Shown here: in pieces, positions 32,801 to 41,312 of the stretch
Position numbering within the stretch: the first letter of the stretch is position 1
How the letters are laid out: each line of letters starts with the position of its first letter
Program-made: the position numbers and the translations under genes
The notes under the pieces: model-generated
Told to the model about the DNA's origin: nothing
What the model saw: only the letters and a program-made list of their open reading frames with translations
Databases searched by the model: none
Source: Lachancea kluyveri NRRL Y-12651
Taxonomy: Eukaryota; Ascomycota; Saccharomycetes; Saccharomycetales; Saccharomycetaceae
Direction of reading: 5' to 3'
NCBI GenBank assembly: GCA_000149225.2
Contig: CM000694.1
Span: 682,001 to 746,000, forward strand
Length of the DNA: 64,000 nucleotides

Positions 32801-34060
32801 CTATAGTAAAAATTGTAATTGAACGTTGATCGGATGAGAGCTAGACAATTGAGGCTTCTGTGTGTACTTTCCGCTCAACTCTTGTCTCATGTTTTGTAAC
32901 ATACTTAAGTAACTTTGTTGAGGCTGTTGGCTTAACACCTTAACAAAAGCGTACGACATGGCACCAGTGGCTTGTCCATTTTCTGTGGCATCTGCAGACG
33001 TTTGATTATCTTTTGAACCACTGAACATGATAATATCGGCCGGTGAAAATTTGATTTGTTTGATACGTTCGCGATCGACATTGGTCCCAGCTTTCTTTTT
33101 AACAGCGGTAAACATGGAGCCAAGGGAACTTAACAAGGCCGTACGGTTACCGGTTGCATATGCCATTGCTGCTTGTAAACCGTCTTCGCCGACATCCTTC
33201 CACATGTTAGGTTCCTTAATAACACCCTTTGTAGAGTAAGTGTAAGGTAAATCTAGCACTGTGCCTGAGTGGCATGAGTCAAATAATGCAGTTAATCTCA
33301 CACCAGGTGGCAAAGCTTTAACCATGATATCATGCATTTCATCGTCTGAGATATGGCCTTGCGTTTGAAAATCGACAGGGTAAATGACATCGTCCATCCC
33401 ATCATCTTCGTCACCATCCAAGTCTTCGGTTTGACCACCGTGGCCCGAGTAATGGAAAAATAGAGCATCATTCGGTTGGGCATTTTTAACAAGCCATTGC
33501 ATAGCTCTCAACATATTGGCCCTTGTTGGAACACGAACCAAATCATTTTGATCGTCGGTTAACGTCACAATGTCTTCTTGTTTGTAACCGTAATGGGTGG
33601 TTAAGAAGTTGAACATATTATGGACATCGTTGATACAGCCACGCAACTGGTTTTGGGTACCAATGTAATTGATACCAATTAGCAAAGCCTTACGTTTACC
33701 AGTACATTGGGAGTACTGGTATGAGACTTGGCTATTGGTAGAGTCAACGAATAAAGTTTGTTGCGGAGGTAGTGTCATACCAACAGGTTGAGAATAATCA
33801 GCGGGACCGTTGATGGACTGGCCACCTGCATGGTTTAGCTGGATATCATTACGATAGTCCTGTGAGTTAGGGGGAGGCGCAGAAGGACGTGAGTAGCTAG
33901 TGTATGATGATTGTGGAGGAGGTGCACTAGGTCTCTGGTAGCCACCTTCGAAGCCACCCTGTGGCCGATAGTTTGGTGGTGGGGCACCTGGACGGGCATA
34001 CTGTTGTTGTTGCTGCTGCTGCTGATTGTTATAAGAGTGATGACCGGAGCCTGGAAACAT
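32801..34060 (-). CDS. MCA1: Type I metacaspase
   Basis: This 419-residue Ca2+-dependent cysteine protease cleaves after Arg/Lys and is linked to protein-aggregate clearance and cell death in yeast. The N-terminal prodomain (about 100 residues) is rich in Gln, Pro and Tyr, with an uninterrupted Q run at residues 13-20. The catalytic dyad is H207 in YSGHGGQ and C263 in FDSCHSGT. The p20/p10-type fold is complete to the C-terminus. S. cerevisiae Mca1/Yca1 (YOR197W) has 432 residues; the difference lies in the Q/P region. It diverges from HOS3 across a 353-base promoter. Confidence 0.96.
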   Translation of the reverse strand: MFPGSGHHSYNNQQQQQQQQYARPGAPPPNYRPQGGFEGGYQRPSAPPPQSSYTSYSRPSAPPPNSQDYRNDIQLNHAGGQSINGPADYSQPVGMTLPPQQTLFVDSTNSQVSYQYSQCTGKRKALLIGINYIGTQNQLRGCINDVHNMFNFLTTHYGYKQEDIVTLTDDQNDLVRVPTRANMLRAMQWLVKNAQPNDALFFHYSGHGGQTEDLDGDEDDGMDDVIYPVDFQTQGHISDDEMHDIMVKALPPGVRLTALFDSCHSGTVLDLPYTYSTKGVIKEPNMWKDVGEDGLQAAMAYATGNRTALLSSLGSMFTAVKKKAGTNVDRERIKQIKFSPADIIMFSGSKDNQTSADATENGQATGAMSYAFVKVLSQQPQQSYLSMLQNMRQELSGKYTQKPQLSSSHPINVQLQFLL

Positions 34061-34413
34061 TATTTATCTGGTTCTTGTGCTTCGAGAAGGATAAGGAGAA
34101 GTCTAGGTGAGTTTACGACTGTGAGTAAAAGAAGGCTTTCGTGTTTGCCTGTACGTACGGAAGTACCAAACGACAGTTCTGCAAATAAAGAGCGTGGTAG
34201 AGTGGTAGTCATACTTTGACATATATGGTGATAGTCTATATAGCTAAGACATTCTTGAACGCCTGAAAGTAGATTTCCCGAACTCTTACGTTTTATTGTA
34301 TAGTTACTTAATGTTGTGTCGTAATTGCCGATTCGAGCAAAGATCGACAACGCTGAAAAATCTTATGTTTACATTTCTCAACCTTTCCTTCACAACAAAA
34401 CAATTTACGCCCA
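34061..34413. promoter_or_regulatory. Divergent promoter of MCA1 and HOS3
   Basis: These 353 bases separate two divergent starts. No consensus site stood out and nothing gene-like is present. Confidence 0.4.
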
Positions 34414-36486
34414 ATGGATACGAAAAGTGACCCCCTTTACAAGTTTAAGAAGCAATTTGACTCTTTTGTTGCTAGCAATCCTAATGTCGTTTCAGCAGCT
34501 CATTCCGCCTCGCAAATTCCAGAATCAGCAAAGGCAGTAGTTGTACTGTCCCCCTTATCGCTGATTCATAGGTTCCCGCGTGATTGGGTCTCCAAGAATT
34601 ATAAGAAAACAATCGTCGAACGACCAGAGCGTCTTCTAGCTTGTTCTATGGGTATATCAGCGGCTATCACAATGTATCCTGCCTTGTTTACTTTAAAATC
34701 GTCACACACAAGAAAATCATCATTACTGTCTCCACACGTTCTTAAAGTGCATGGTACTGACTGGCCTAAAGAGCTATTACAATTATGTAAACAATCTTCT
34801 GAAAAGCTGGCTCATAAACAGGTAGAAGTCCCTGATGATTGGAATGTTGGAGACATCTATTTGTCGCAACAAACTATTGCAGCCTTGGAAGGTTCTATCG
34901 GTGCTCTAGAGACGGGAATCGATTCTATTTTCCAAGGATCATCTCAAGAAGATATCGCAAACAGGGCGTTCGTAGCTGTGAGACCCCCAGGACATCATTC
35001 CCACACTGCTACTCCCTCCGGTTTTTGCCTGCTAAATAACGCGCATATTGCTATTGAATATGCGGCAGACACGTTTAACGTCACGCACGCGGTGGTGCTG
35101 GACTTTGATCTACATCACGGTGATGGTACTCAGGATATCTGCTGGAAGCGAGCAGGCTTTAACCCTGATGAGCAGGATGATGATCCAGCATACGATGAAT
35201 TTGGTAAAAAGTTTGCCGAGTTTCCAAAAGTTGGATATTTTTCCATGCATGATATAAATTCGTTCCCAACAGAACTTGGTTATGCGACAAAGGAAAATAT
35301 CAAGAATGCATCCACCTGCATTATGAACGCGCACGATTTAAACATCTGGAATGTACACCTGTCTCATTACGAAACGGAAGAAGATTTTGTTAAACTGTAT
35401 CAAAGCAAGTATAGATCTCTGTTCGCCAAAGCAGATGAATTTTTCAAAAACGCCAAGAAGGAAATGGCTTCTCAAGGTAAAAAGTTTAAGGGGTTGGTAG
35501 TAATAAGTGCTGGGTTCGATGCATCCGAATACGAACAGCCCTCTATGCAAAGGCACGGTGTCAATGTACCCACTTGTTTTTATAACATGTTTACGAAAGA
35601 TGCGTTGAAGTTGGCTCAGATGCATACTTCTGGCAAGGTTCTATCTGTCATGGAAGGTGGTTATTCGGATGGTGCCATTTCATCCGGTGTCTTCTCTCAT
35701 CTAATTGGTTTGCAGAACCAGAACTGGATCAACGAATGGGGATCCGCCCAAGTCGTCAAGGAAATTATTCGTGGATGCAAGCCCCAATGGAAGCCTTACA
35801 AGACCAAAAAAGCAAGGGACGTGATTCGTATATGGGCAGAAGAAGTTATCAAACTTGGCAGAAGTATGATTCCAGAATTCGAAGATTTGCTCTTTGGTAT
35901 GGTAGAGGCACAGATTGTTCCTGATGTCAAGCGTGTTACCAGATCTCAGAAGGCATCCAATGTAGTTGCCAAGGTCAACAACGTTGCTCTGCCACGCAGT
36001 GATACTCCTACGCCAGAGGACAGAAGGCTGGCAAGAAACAACAAACCATCAGAAGCCGTACCATTTTTACAGCAAGATCTTCCAAGTGAAGAGGATGAAG
36101 AAGATGATGAGGACTATGTTTATGATGAGGAGCTAAACAAAACTTTCAACCGCACCGTTGAAGATATTACGATTGACGATATTTCTAGGCACTTGGAAAC
36201 CCTGGAACTCGTACAGAGCGAAGATGAAGCTGAGGATCCAAGGGCGAAGCAGCAGCAGCAACAGCAACAACGGCAGCAACGGCAACAACAACAAAACCAA
36301 CATCACCAACAGCCTTCGAGACAATCTTCAAATGGGTACAAAATTCCCTCAAGTACCACTTCCCGCCATCTGCGTAGTAACCGTACTTCTAAAATTCTAA
36401 ACTTTGAAGACAGCGACATCTCAATGATTTCACATATATCACCTGCAAAGAAGCATACTACCAGAAGTGGAAGAACAAAATGGTGA
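34414..36486 (+). CDS. HOS3: Class II-type histone deacetylase Hos3
   Basis: This 690-residue protein matches Hos3 (YPL116W, 697 residues), a trichostatin-insensitive deacetylase that in S. cerevisiae also localises to the bud neck and nuclear pore of daughter cells. Deacetylase motifs are present: RPPGHHSHTATPSGFCLLNN with the catalytic histidine pair, VVLDFDLHHGDGTQD with zinc ligands, SAGFDASEYE and VMEGGYSDGAISS. The C-terminal 200 residues are low complexity, with acidic (EEDEEDDEDYVYDEE) and Gln-rich ([13 protein letters not shown]) tracts and basic ends. The Gln tract is encoded by a CAG/CAA repeat around 36250-36300. Confidence 0.95.
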   Translation: MDTKSDPLYKFKKQFDSFVASNPNVVSAAHSASQIPESAKAVVVLSPLSLIHRFPRDWVSKNYKKTIVERPERLLACSMGISAAITMYPALFTLKSSHTRKSSLLSPHVLKVHGTDWPKELLQLCKQSSEKLAHKQVEVPDDWNVGDIYLSQQTIAALEGSIGALETGIDSIFQGSSQEDIANRAFVAVRPPGHHSHTATPSGFCLLNNAHIAIEYAADTFNVTHAVVLDFDLHHGDGTQDICWKRAGFNPDEQDDDPAYDEFGKKFAEFPKVGYFSMHDINSFPTELGYATKENIKNASTCIMNAHDLNIWNVHLSHYETEEDFVKLYQSKYRSLFAKADEFFKNAKKEMASQGKKFKGLVVISAGFDASEYEQPSMQRHGVNVPTCFYNMFTKDALKLAQMHTSGKVLSVMEGGYSDGAISSGVFSHLIGLQNQNWINEWGSAQVVKEIIRGCKPQWKPYKTKKARDVIRIWAEEVIKLGRSMIPEFEDLLFGMVEAQIVPDVKRVTRSQKASNVVAKVNNVALPRSDTPTPEDRRLARNNKPSEAVPFLQQDLPSEEDEEDDEDYVYDEELNKTFNRTVEDITIDDISRHLETLELVQSEDEAEDPRAKQQQQQQQRQQRQQQQNQHHQQPSRQSSNGYKIPSSTTSRHLRSNRTSKILNFEDSDISMISHISPAKKHTTRSGRTKW

Positions 36487-37026
36487 TTTCTCTATGTTCC
36501 GTTATTTTGCATACTAAAATGGTTTCTCTTTTTTTTCTTCCATGATACCAGCGCATTCAAGAGCATTTTTCCGTTCCACCATCAGCCAGATGATATCAAA
36601 TCTATGAAGCAGGCTGTGTTGCCCCCTGGCACACTACACTACAAACTTTTCTATCTTTTCTTTCTAAGTCTACACCTACATGTACGTTTATTAATTATCT
36701 CTAAATTCCGAAGTTACTTCTGAAAAGCCTTTTTAGGGTCCCTCCGATCCTAACCTATGCGCATTTGTTGGCCAAACATATTGTTTTAGGTGGTTTACAA
36801 ACGAACCGCTGATGGTTTGAGCTATTGCGCTAATATCCTGCCAGTTTCTATTTGTTTTTTTTTTTTGTTTTTTTTTGGTCAAAACTTTAAAGCATTGTGT
36901 CCGGTAATATCCGGCGTTTCACGCCAGTCATTTAGATATGCTTGCCGATGGGAAAGGTAGATTTCACACGCCTGTTTTTTAGAAGCGAAGCTGAATTGTT
37001 CCTTATTGGTTCTCAACTTCAGCTGT

Positions 37027-37033
37027 CGGGTAA
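37027..37033 (+). promoter_or_regulatory. Reb1-type site
   Basis: CGGGTAA is the core of the Reb1 general regulatory factor site. It stands alone in the HOS3-orphan spacer and could end HOS3 transcription or position nucleosomes. Confidence 0.45.
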
Positions 37034-37824
37034 TGGTTGCTAATAACTTATTAAAGATTCCCGTCTAAAACAATGTCACCAATACAATTTGTATGGATGC
37101 ATTCGAATACCGCTGAAGGGTTAAACATGTGTCATACAATGGATCAGTTGTAATGCGTTGTCCAGAAGGTTATTTCATTCACACATTGAGGAGAACGTTT
37201 TGTTTGAAACAGAGCTCTGATTCTTAAGAAGAAGAAAAACCTATGTACACTACTCTTGGCGGATTTTCCTTTTTGTTTCTTTGAAACTACATTAAATCTA
37301 CCAATAGTCCTCTGCGACCTCCGTTTTGCTTTTTTTTTTTTTTTTTACGTAGGTCTTGAAACCCACAGTTCGAAAATGCACTTGAGTCGACTCTTGGGTC
37401 GAGCAAACGTCTTGTCCACTACTCAAGAGACACTATTTTTACTCTACAGATAAATCCGCGAGCTAGCATATGAGGTTGAAAGAGTCTACAATTTAGTCTG
37501 TGCAAGACCGCTACTTGAAGAGCTGGTATGACGATTTGCAACTGCTATGACGTTGTTTTTGTATCTGTATTGCCAGGTTCCATAAAATTGCATACTCTGT
37601 ATGAGAAGCGATGCGTAGATACATATTTGCACTTCAAGGTGTGGTGCTTTGATGGTATTCCTTTTAATCGCAAAGATGATATATCCAATGGTCCTTATGT
37701 AAGCATCCAAAAGAAAAAAAAAAAAGGGCCAGTGCAAAGGAATTACCAGTACAAACGTCAAATTTGCACTGGAAGAAGGCTCAAATTCAGGGATACACGG
37801 TGTAAAGACTGTAGAGGTAAATTG

Positions 37825-37832
37825 TATAAATA
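37825..37832 (+). promoter_or_regulatory. TATA box of the 80-residue orphan gene
   Basis: TATAAATA lies about 90 bases upstream of the ATG at 37919, the same spacing seen for the two metallothionein-like genes downstream. Confidence 0.55.
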
Positions 37833-37918
37833 ACGGGAGAATTGTAACTCTTTCACCTCTCTGTTCTCTTGCCATCAGGACAAACAATCAAACAAACAAG
37901 CAAACAATAAAAATCAGA

Positions 37919-38161
37919 ATGGGGAAATCAGAAAGCAACAACACACACGCAATTCAAGCTGGTAACAAGGCTATCATCATTTCTACATGGCAACACAGAG
38001 TTGTTGAAATTACACCACTGAATAAATACGGTGGTCAATGTAGTTTCAACGGGGTCCAAGACGGTGAGGTCTCCTTGAACGACCGCTATTTGAACAAAGT
38101 GGCCGTTGTGAAAGACGGTGAGTTCACGGGATTCAAAGACGTGATTATGAGAGACGACTAA
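37919..38161 (+). CDS. Orphan 80-residue protein next to the metallothionein pair
   Basis: I do not recognise this gene. The protein has 80 residues, one cysteine, no signal peptide and no membrane segment. It alternates hydrophobic and charged residues (KAIIISTWQHRVVEITPL, VSLNDRYLNKVAVVKDGEF), which suits a small beta-rich fold. A Greek-key (beta/gamma-crystallin-like) fold crossed my mind because of GGQCSFNG and LNDR, but the match is weak. Support for a real gene comes from the TATA box about 90 bases upstream, an A-rich leader free of G just before the ATG (ACAAACAAGCAAACAATAAA), and preferred yeast codons. It is in the same direction as the two cysteine-rich genes that follow. S. cerevisiae has nothing at this place between HOS3/MCA1 and LIP5/BEM3. 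Confidence 0.65.
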   Translation: MGKSESNNTHAIQAGNKAIIISTWQHRVVEITPLNKYGGQCSFNGVQDGEVSLNDRYLNKVAVVKDGEFTGFKDVIMRDD

Positions 38162-38443
38162 GAAATTTATAGTATTTAAGTACACTACGCTTTATAAATT
38201 ATTTGCGTCTGAGCCCCCGGTAATCGGGCATATACTTTTCAATTTTTAATGTTATCAATCGTGCTATAGACATTGACATTCCGGACAGTTTTTTTTTTCC
38301 TTTTCGTACAATCGTCGTAGAAATCATTAGCATGGAACATCGTAAACACAGTAAATCTGTGACATCCGAAGCTAACATTGTTTTTTCTGCTTTCAGGACT
38401 GCCACCTTTTCCTTTACAATTGGTTTCCCATATTACGGTGCAG

Positions 38444-38453
38444 CCAGCAGAAA
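38444..38453 (-). promoter_or_regulatory. Distal Ace1/Cup2-like copper response site
   Basis: On the minus strand TTTCTGCTGG fits the Ace1 (Cup2) consensus HTHNNGCTGD. It lies about 285 bases upstream of the first metallothionein-like start, in the opposite orientation to the proximal site. Confidence 0.55.
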
Positions 38454-38582
38454 ACGCGCGAAGTTTGTAGAACTAAGATTAGCCGTAATATGCGTGAGAA
38501 TCGTGTTTTCTAGAGTGGTCGGTACAATAAATTTTTACGGGAAATACGGATATTCTGGAAAATCTCAATTTTTTAGGCGGCC

Positions 38583-38592
38583 TTTTTGCTGG
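38583..38592 (+). promoter_or_regulatory. Proximal Ace1/Cup2-like copper response site
   Basis: TTTTTGCTGG fits the Ace1 consensus HTHNNGCTGD, and with the following CA it closely resembles the S. cerevisiae CUP1 upstream activator core TTTTGCTGGCA. It lies about 40 bases upstream of the TATA box and about 145 bases upstream of the metallothionein-like ATG. A heat-shock-like inverted pair TTCTGGAA occurs just upstream (38553-38560). Confidence 0.7.
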
Positions 38593-38629
38593 CACACGCC
38601 CCACCACCCTCCCACGAAACGGCGGGGCG

Positions 38630-38638
38630 TATAAAAAA
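38630..38638 (+). promoter_or_regulatory. TATA box of first metallothionein-like gene
   Basis: TATAAAAAA lies 97 bases before the ATG at 38735, right after a GC-rich stretch (GGCGGGGCG). Confidence 0.7.
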
Positions 38639-38734
38639 GCAGTAAAATCTGCTTAAGTGGAGAGATCATATTCAGAAGAACTACATACATCGTCAAATAA
38701 ACAGACAACAAAACAAATACAATCAGAAAAGAAA

Positions 38735-38905
38735 ATGATCTCTGAAATTATCAACTACTCTTCCTGTTGTGGTGGCTCCTCCTCCACCTCTTCATCTACT
38801 TCCTGCGGTGGCTCTTGCGGTTCTTGCGGTGGCTCTTGCTCCTGCGGCTCTTCCTCATCTTGCTCCGGTTCCTGCTCTGGCGGCTCTGGTTGCTCCTGCA
38901 AATAG
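38735..38905 (+). CDS. Gly/Ser/Cys-repeat metallothionein-like protein
   Basis: This 56-residue protein has 11 cysteines (positions 11, 12, 24, 28, 31, 35, 37, 43, 47, 53, 55) set in almost pure Gly and Ser. Cys motifs include CC, CxC (35-37, 53-55), CxxC (28-31) and CxxxC (24-28, 31-35, 43-47). Its only lysine is the last residue. The first eight residues, MISEIINY, resemble the leader MFSELINF of S. cerevisiae Cup1, which is removed from mature Cup1. The core is not alignable with Cup1 or Crs5. Two Ace1-like sites and a TATA box lie upstream. The reading frame stays open 26 codons upstream from a GTG, but the first ATG at 38735 sits in an A-rich leader. Probably a copper-binding metallothionein; metal preference is inferred. 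Confidence 0.8.
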   Translation: MISEIINYSSCCGGSSSTSSSTSCGGSCGSCGGSCSCGSSSSCSGSCSGGSGCSCK

Positions 38906-39070
38906 TTAAGTACGTTGTTTCTACGCTTAGTTAACCATCTTATGTACCTCTCAATACTGATGTCATTGCTTTCAAGCTATAACAAGATATGCCGTTTCTT
39001 TTCTTTAAAGACGTTGCGGTAGCAAAAAAAAATAATAATAAATGAAATAGAGATTCAATACGATTTGGCA

Positions 39071-39077
39071 TATAAAA
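39071..39077 (+). promoter_or_regulatory. TATA box of second metallothionein-like gene
   Basis: TATAAAA lies 96 bases before the ATG at 39167. I found no Ace1 consensus in the 260 bases between the two cysteine-rich genes. Confidence 0.65.
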
Positions 39078-39166
39078 GAGCGCACTTTGTTGCGGCAGAG
39101 CAGTTGTTCTGTCGTTTTTACCGCTTCTATATCTGTATTGTATCAAAGGTAGTTAAATAACCAGCA

Positions 39167-39364
39167 ATGATTGACGAATTAGTATTATTTGCCAAAGACC
39201 CATCCGAAGCCGCCTCTAAGGGTGCCAGCTGTTGCTCTCAAGAGCAGGAAAAATGCACTGGAGAGAAATGTACATGTGAATGTGCCTCCGGGAAGACCAA
39301 GTGTGTATGCAAGGACTGCAAGCACTCTCCAGAACAGTGCAAGGGCAAGGCCGTGATTAATTGA
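39167..39364 (+). CDS. Metallothionein-like protein, Lys/Cys type
   Basis: This 65-residue protein has 10 cysteines (22, 23, 30, 35, 37, 39, 46, 48, 51, 58), eleven lysines and one histidine. The motifs KCTCEC and KCVCKDC are classic CxC/CxxC metal-cluster motifs with adjacent lysines, as in Cup1 and Crs5. The cysteine-free first 21 residues begin MIDELVLF, again like Cup1's MFSELINF and the MISEIINY of the gene 260 bases upstream. No aromatic residue occurs after F8. Start is the only ATG and is preceded by an A-rich leader. It lies in tandem with the first cysteine-rich gene. Role in copper or cadmium binding is likely from composition; regulation is unknown. Confidence 0.85.
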   Translation: MIDELVLFAKDPSEAASKGASCCSQEQEKCTGEKCTCECASGKTKCVCKDCKHSPEQCKGKAVIN

Positions 39365-39972
39365 AAGCTATGGATTTAGTGTAGCATTCTGTATTTAGTT
39401 GAAAGAAATAATTTTAAAAACGTCCTACTATCACATTTTTTTTAGCCGTTGTACCACTAGCTCTCTCTTCTAAGGGTTCACCACTTGCTGGATGCTGTTA
39501 TATGAACGGATTGGTTACTTGACAGCAGCTGGCGAGGGTGGCCGAGGCCGAGGGGAGAGGTCTAGTAAACCCATAAACTACATGCTTAAGGTCGGTGAGG
39601 AACACGGAACCCGAACTTTCTCCGCCCTCGGAAACAGAAAAAAAAGGTGCCGGGTATAAGTTAGCATGCATATAATTGGTAATAACAACTGGTTCCAAAG
39701 GATTCACAGCACCAGTATTGCCATCAGATTTTGAGTGCCACTAACGTTTATATATCTTGTTAAATATGGCTTTACGAGAAATGCCGAGATTTCTGCTCGT
39801 CCGTCGGAATTTGCGGTGCCGTTTCTTTTGAAAATTTGACTCGTTAAGAAGTCAAAAACGTAAGCTAAAAGGACGCTAATTGGCTTTAACAGTTTCGTAT
39901 TAAAATCAAGAGGATCTGAGCGTGAATTCTGTTCTCACTCATTCCAAGGGCCGGTATCTCAAGTATTTGCAT
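39365..39972. other. Intergenic: second metallothionein 3' region and LIP5 promoter
   Basis: These 608 bases hold a T-rich 3' end near 39436 and a GC-richer patch (GGCCGAGGCCGAGGGG near 39540). No gene is visible. Confidence 0.4.
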
Positions 39973-41127
39973 ATGCTATCGAAAAGCTCTTCTAGGATAG
40001 TCCTACTTCGCCCTGTTGCGTCATGCCGATTCATTTCATCAACCAAGTCTAATACAACCACTCCCTCTACTACTAGAAGGAGAAGATCAACCACATTTAC
40101 AGATGCCTTAAACAAGGGTCCCTCTTTCGATGACTTTATTAGTGGTAAGGCTGCGCAATTTGCTTTGGACCCTCTAGAACAAGCCAGGCAAAATGCAGAA
40201 GAATCCAAAAAGCTACCTAGGTGGTTAAAAGTTCCTATTCCTAAGGGTTCCAGTTTCCATAAGTTGAAAAAAGATGTTAAAGAACTAAAGCTAAGTACTG
40301 TGTGTGAAGAAGCCAGATGTCCTAATATCGGTGAATGCTGGGGTGGCGGCGATAAATCGAAGGCCACTGCTACTATCATGTTATTAGGTGATACCTGTAC
40401 CCGTGGTTGCAGATTTTGTTCCGTGAAGACCAACAGAACGCCAGCTAAGCCAGATCCGCTGGAACCTGAAAACACTGCTGAGGCCATTTCCCGGTGGGGA
40501 CTCGGTTACGTCGTACTAACAACTGTTGATAGAGATGACTTGCCGGATGGTGGTGCTTACCATTTAGCTGAAACGGTTCAAAAAATTAAGCAAAAGGCTC
40601 CTCAAATTCTAGTGGAAACTTTGTCCGGTGATTTCAGAGGTGACCTTAACATGGTGGAAGTGATGGCCAGAAGTGGTCTAGACGTTTACGCCCATAACCT
40701 GGAAACCGTTGAGGCCTTGACTCCTCATGTAAGGGATAGAAGAGCTACTTATAGACAATCTTTAAGCGTTTTGAAAAAGGCAAAGGAGACTGTTCCTACA
40801 TTAATTACCAAGACCTCTTTAATGTTGGGTTTGGGTGAGACAGAGGAACAAGTTCTACAGACGTTAAAGGATTTGCGTGAGATCAACTGTGACGTTGTTA
40901 CCTTTGGCCAATACATGAGACCAACTAAACGACACATGAAGGTTATAGAATATGTCAATCCAGAAAAGTTTGAATACTGGAAACAGAAAGCATTAGACTT
41001 AGGCTTTTTGTATTGTGCCTCTGGTCCATTGGTCAGATCTTCTTACAAAGCCGGTGAAGCATTTATCGAAAACGTCCTAAAGAACAGAAGAAATGAGCAG
41101 CAAGATGGAATTCAACAGAATTATTAG
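39973..41127 (+). CDS. LIP5: Mitochondrial lipoyl synthase
   Basis: This 384-residue radical-SAM enzyme inserts two sulfurs into octanoyl groups on lipoate-dependent enzymes in mitochondria. Both Fe-S motifs are present: the auxiliary-cluster motif [12 protein letters not shown] near residue 105 and the radical-SAM CTRGCRFC near residue 139. The C-terminal cluster serine lies in VRSSYKAGE. The N-terminus ([20 protein letters not shown]) is basic and presequence-like. Upstream the frame is open 17 codons from a GTG, so I use the first ATG at 39973. Length compares with 414 in S. cerevisiae (YOR196C), the difference being at the N-terminus. It converges on BEM3 with 185 bases between. Confidence 0.95.
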   Translation: MLSKSSSRIVLLRPVASCRFISSTKSNTTTPSTTRRRRSTTFTDALNKGPSFDDFISGKAAQFALDPLEQARQNAEESKKLPRWLKVPIPKGSSFHKLKKDVKELKLSTVCEEARCPNIGECWGGGDKSKATATIMLLGDTCTRGCRFCSVKTNRTPAKPDPLEPENTAEAISRWGLGYVVLTTVDRDDLPDGGAYHLAETVQKIKQKAPQILVETLSGDFRGDLNMVEVMARSGLDVYAHNLETVEALTPHVRDRRATYRQSLSVLKKAKETVPTLITKTSLMLGLGETEEQVLQTLKDLREINCDVVTFGQYMRPTKRHMKVIEYVNPEKFEYWKQKALDLGFLYCASGPLVRSSYKAGEAFIENVLKNRRNEQQDGIQQNY

Positions 41128-41312
41128 CTGTACTGAGGTATATAGGAACAAATATTATCGATATTTATGGAGGAAAAACAGGAAACAACAAAGATTGACT
41201 TAGTAACCAATTCGTTTAAATATTTATCTATTTATTTATTTATTTTCTTTTTTGTATTTTTTATTTTTTCCCCCTTCCCGTTTTTGTAGTTCGGCAAAAA
41301 CTGTTTGGTATA

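Larger units (their letters stand above)
36487..37918. other. Large intergenic region upstream of the 80-residue orphan
   Basis: About 1.4 kb contain T-rich tracts (36856-36877 and 37331-37346), a Reb1-type site and a TATA box before the next gene. A 101-codon plus-strand frame (37528-37833) with an ATG shows no family features and a lysine run encoded by an A tract; I do not call it. The size suggests lineage-specific turnover. Confidence 0.5.

Noticed and set aside
37528-37833. 101-codon plus-strand frame with ATG upstream of the 80-residue orphan
   Set aside because: It runs through an A tract giving a lysine run, overlaps the orphan's promoter and TATA box, and shows no family features.
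38332-38634. 100-codon frame ahead of the first metallothionein
   Set aside because: It covers the Ace1-like sites and ends at the TATA region; low complexity and no homology recognised.
39939-40487. 182-codon frame antisense to LIP5
   Set aside because: It mirrors a well-supported coding sequence and carries no independent evidence.
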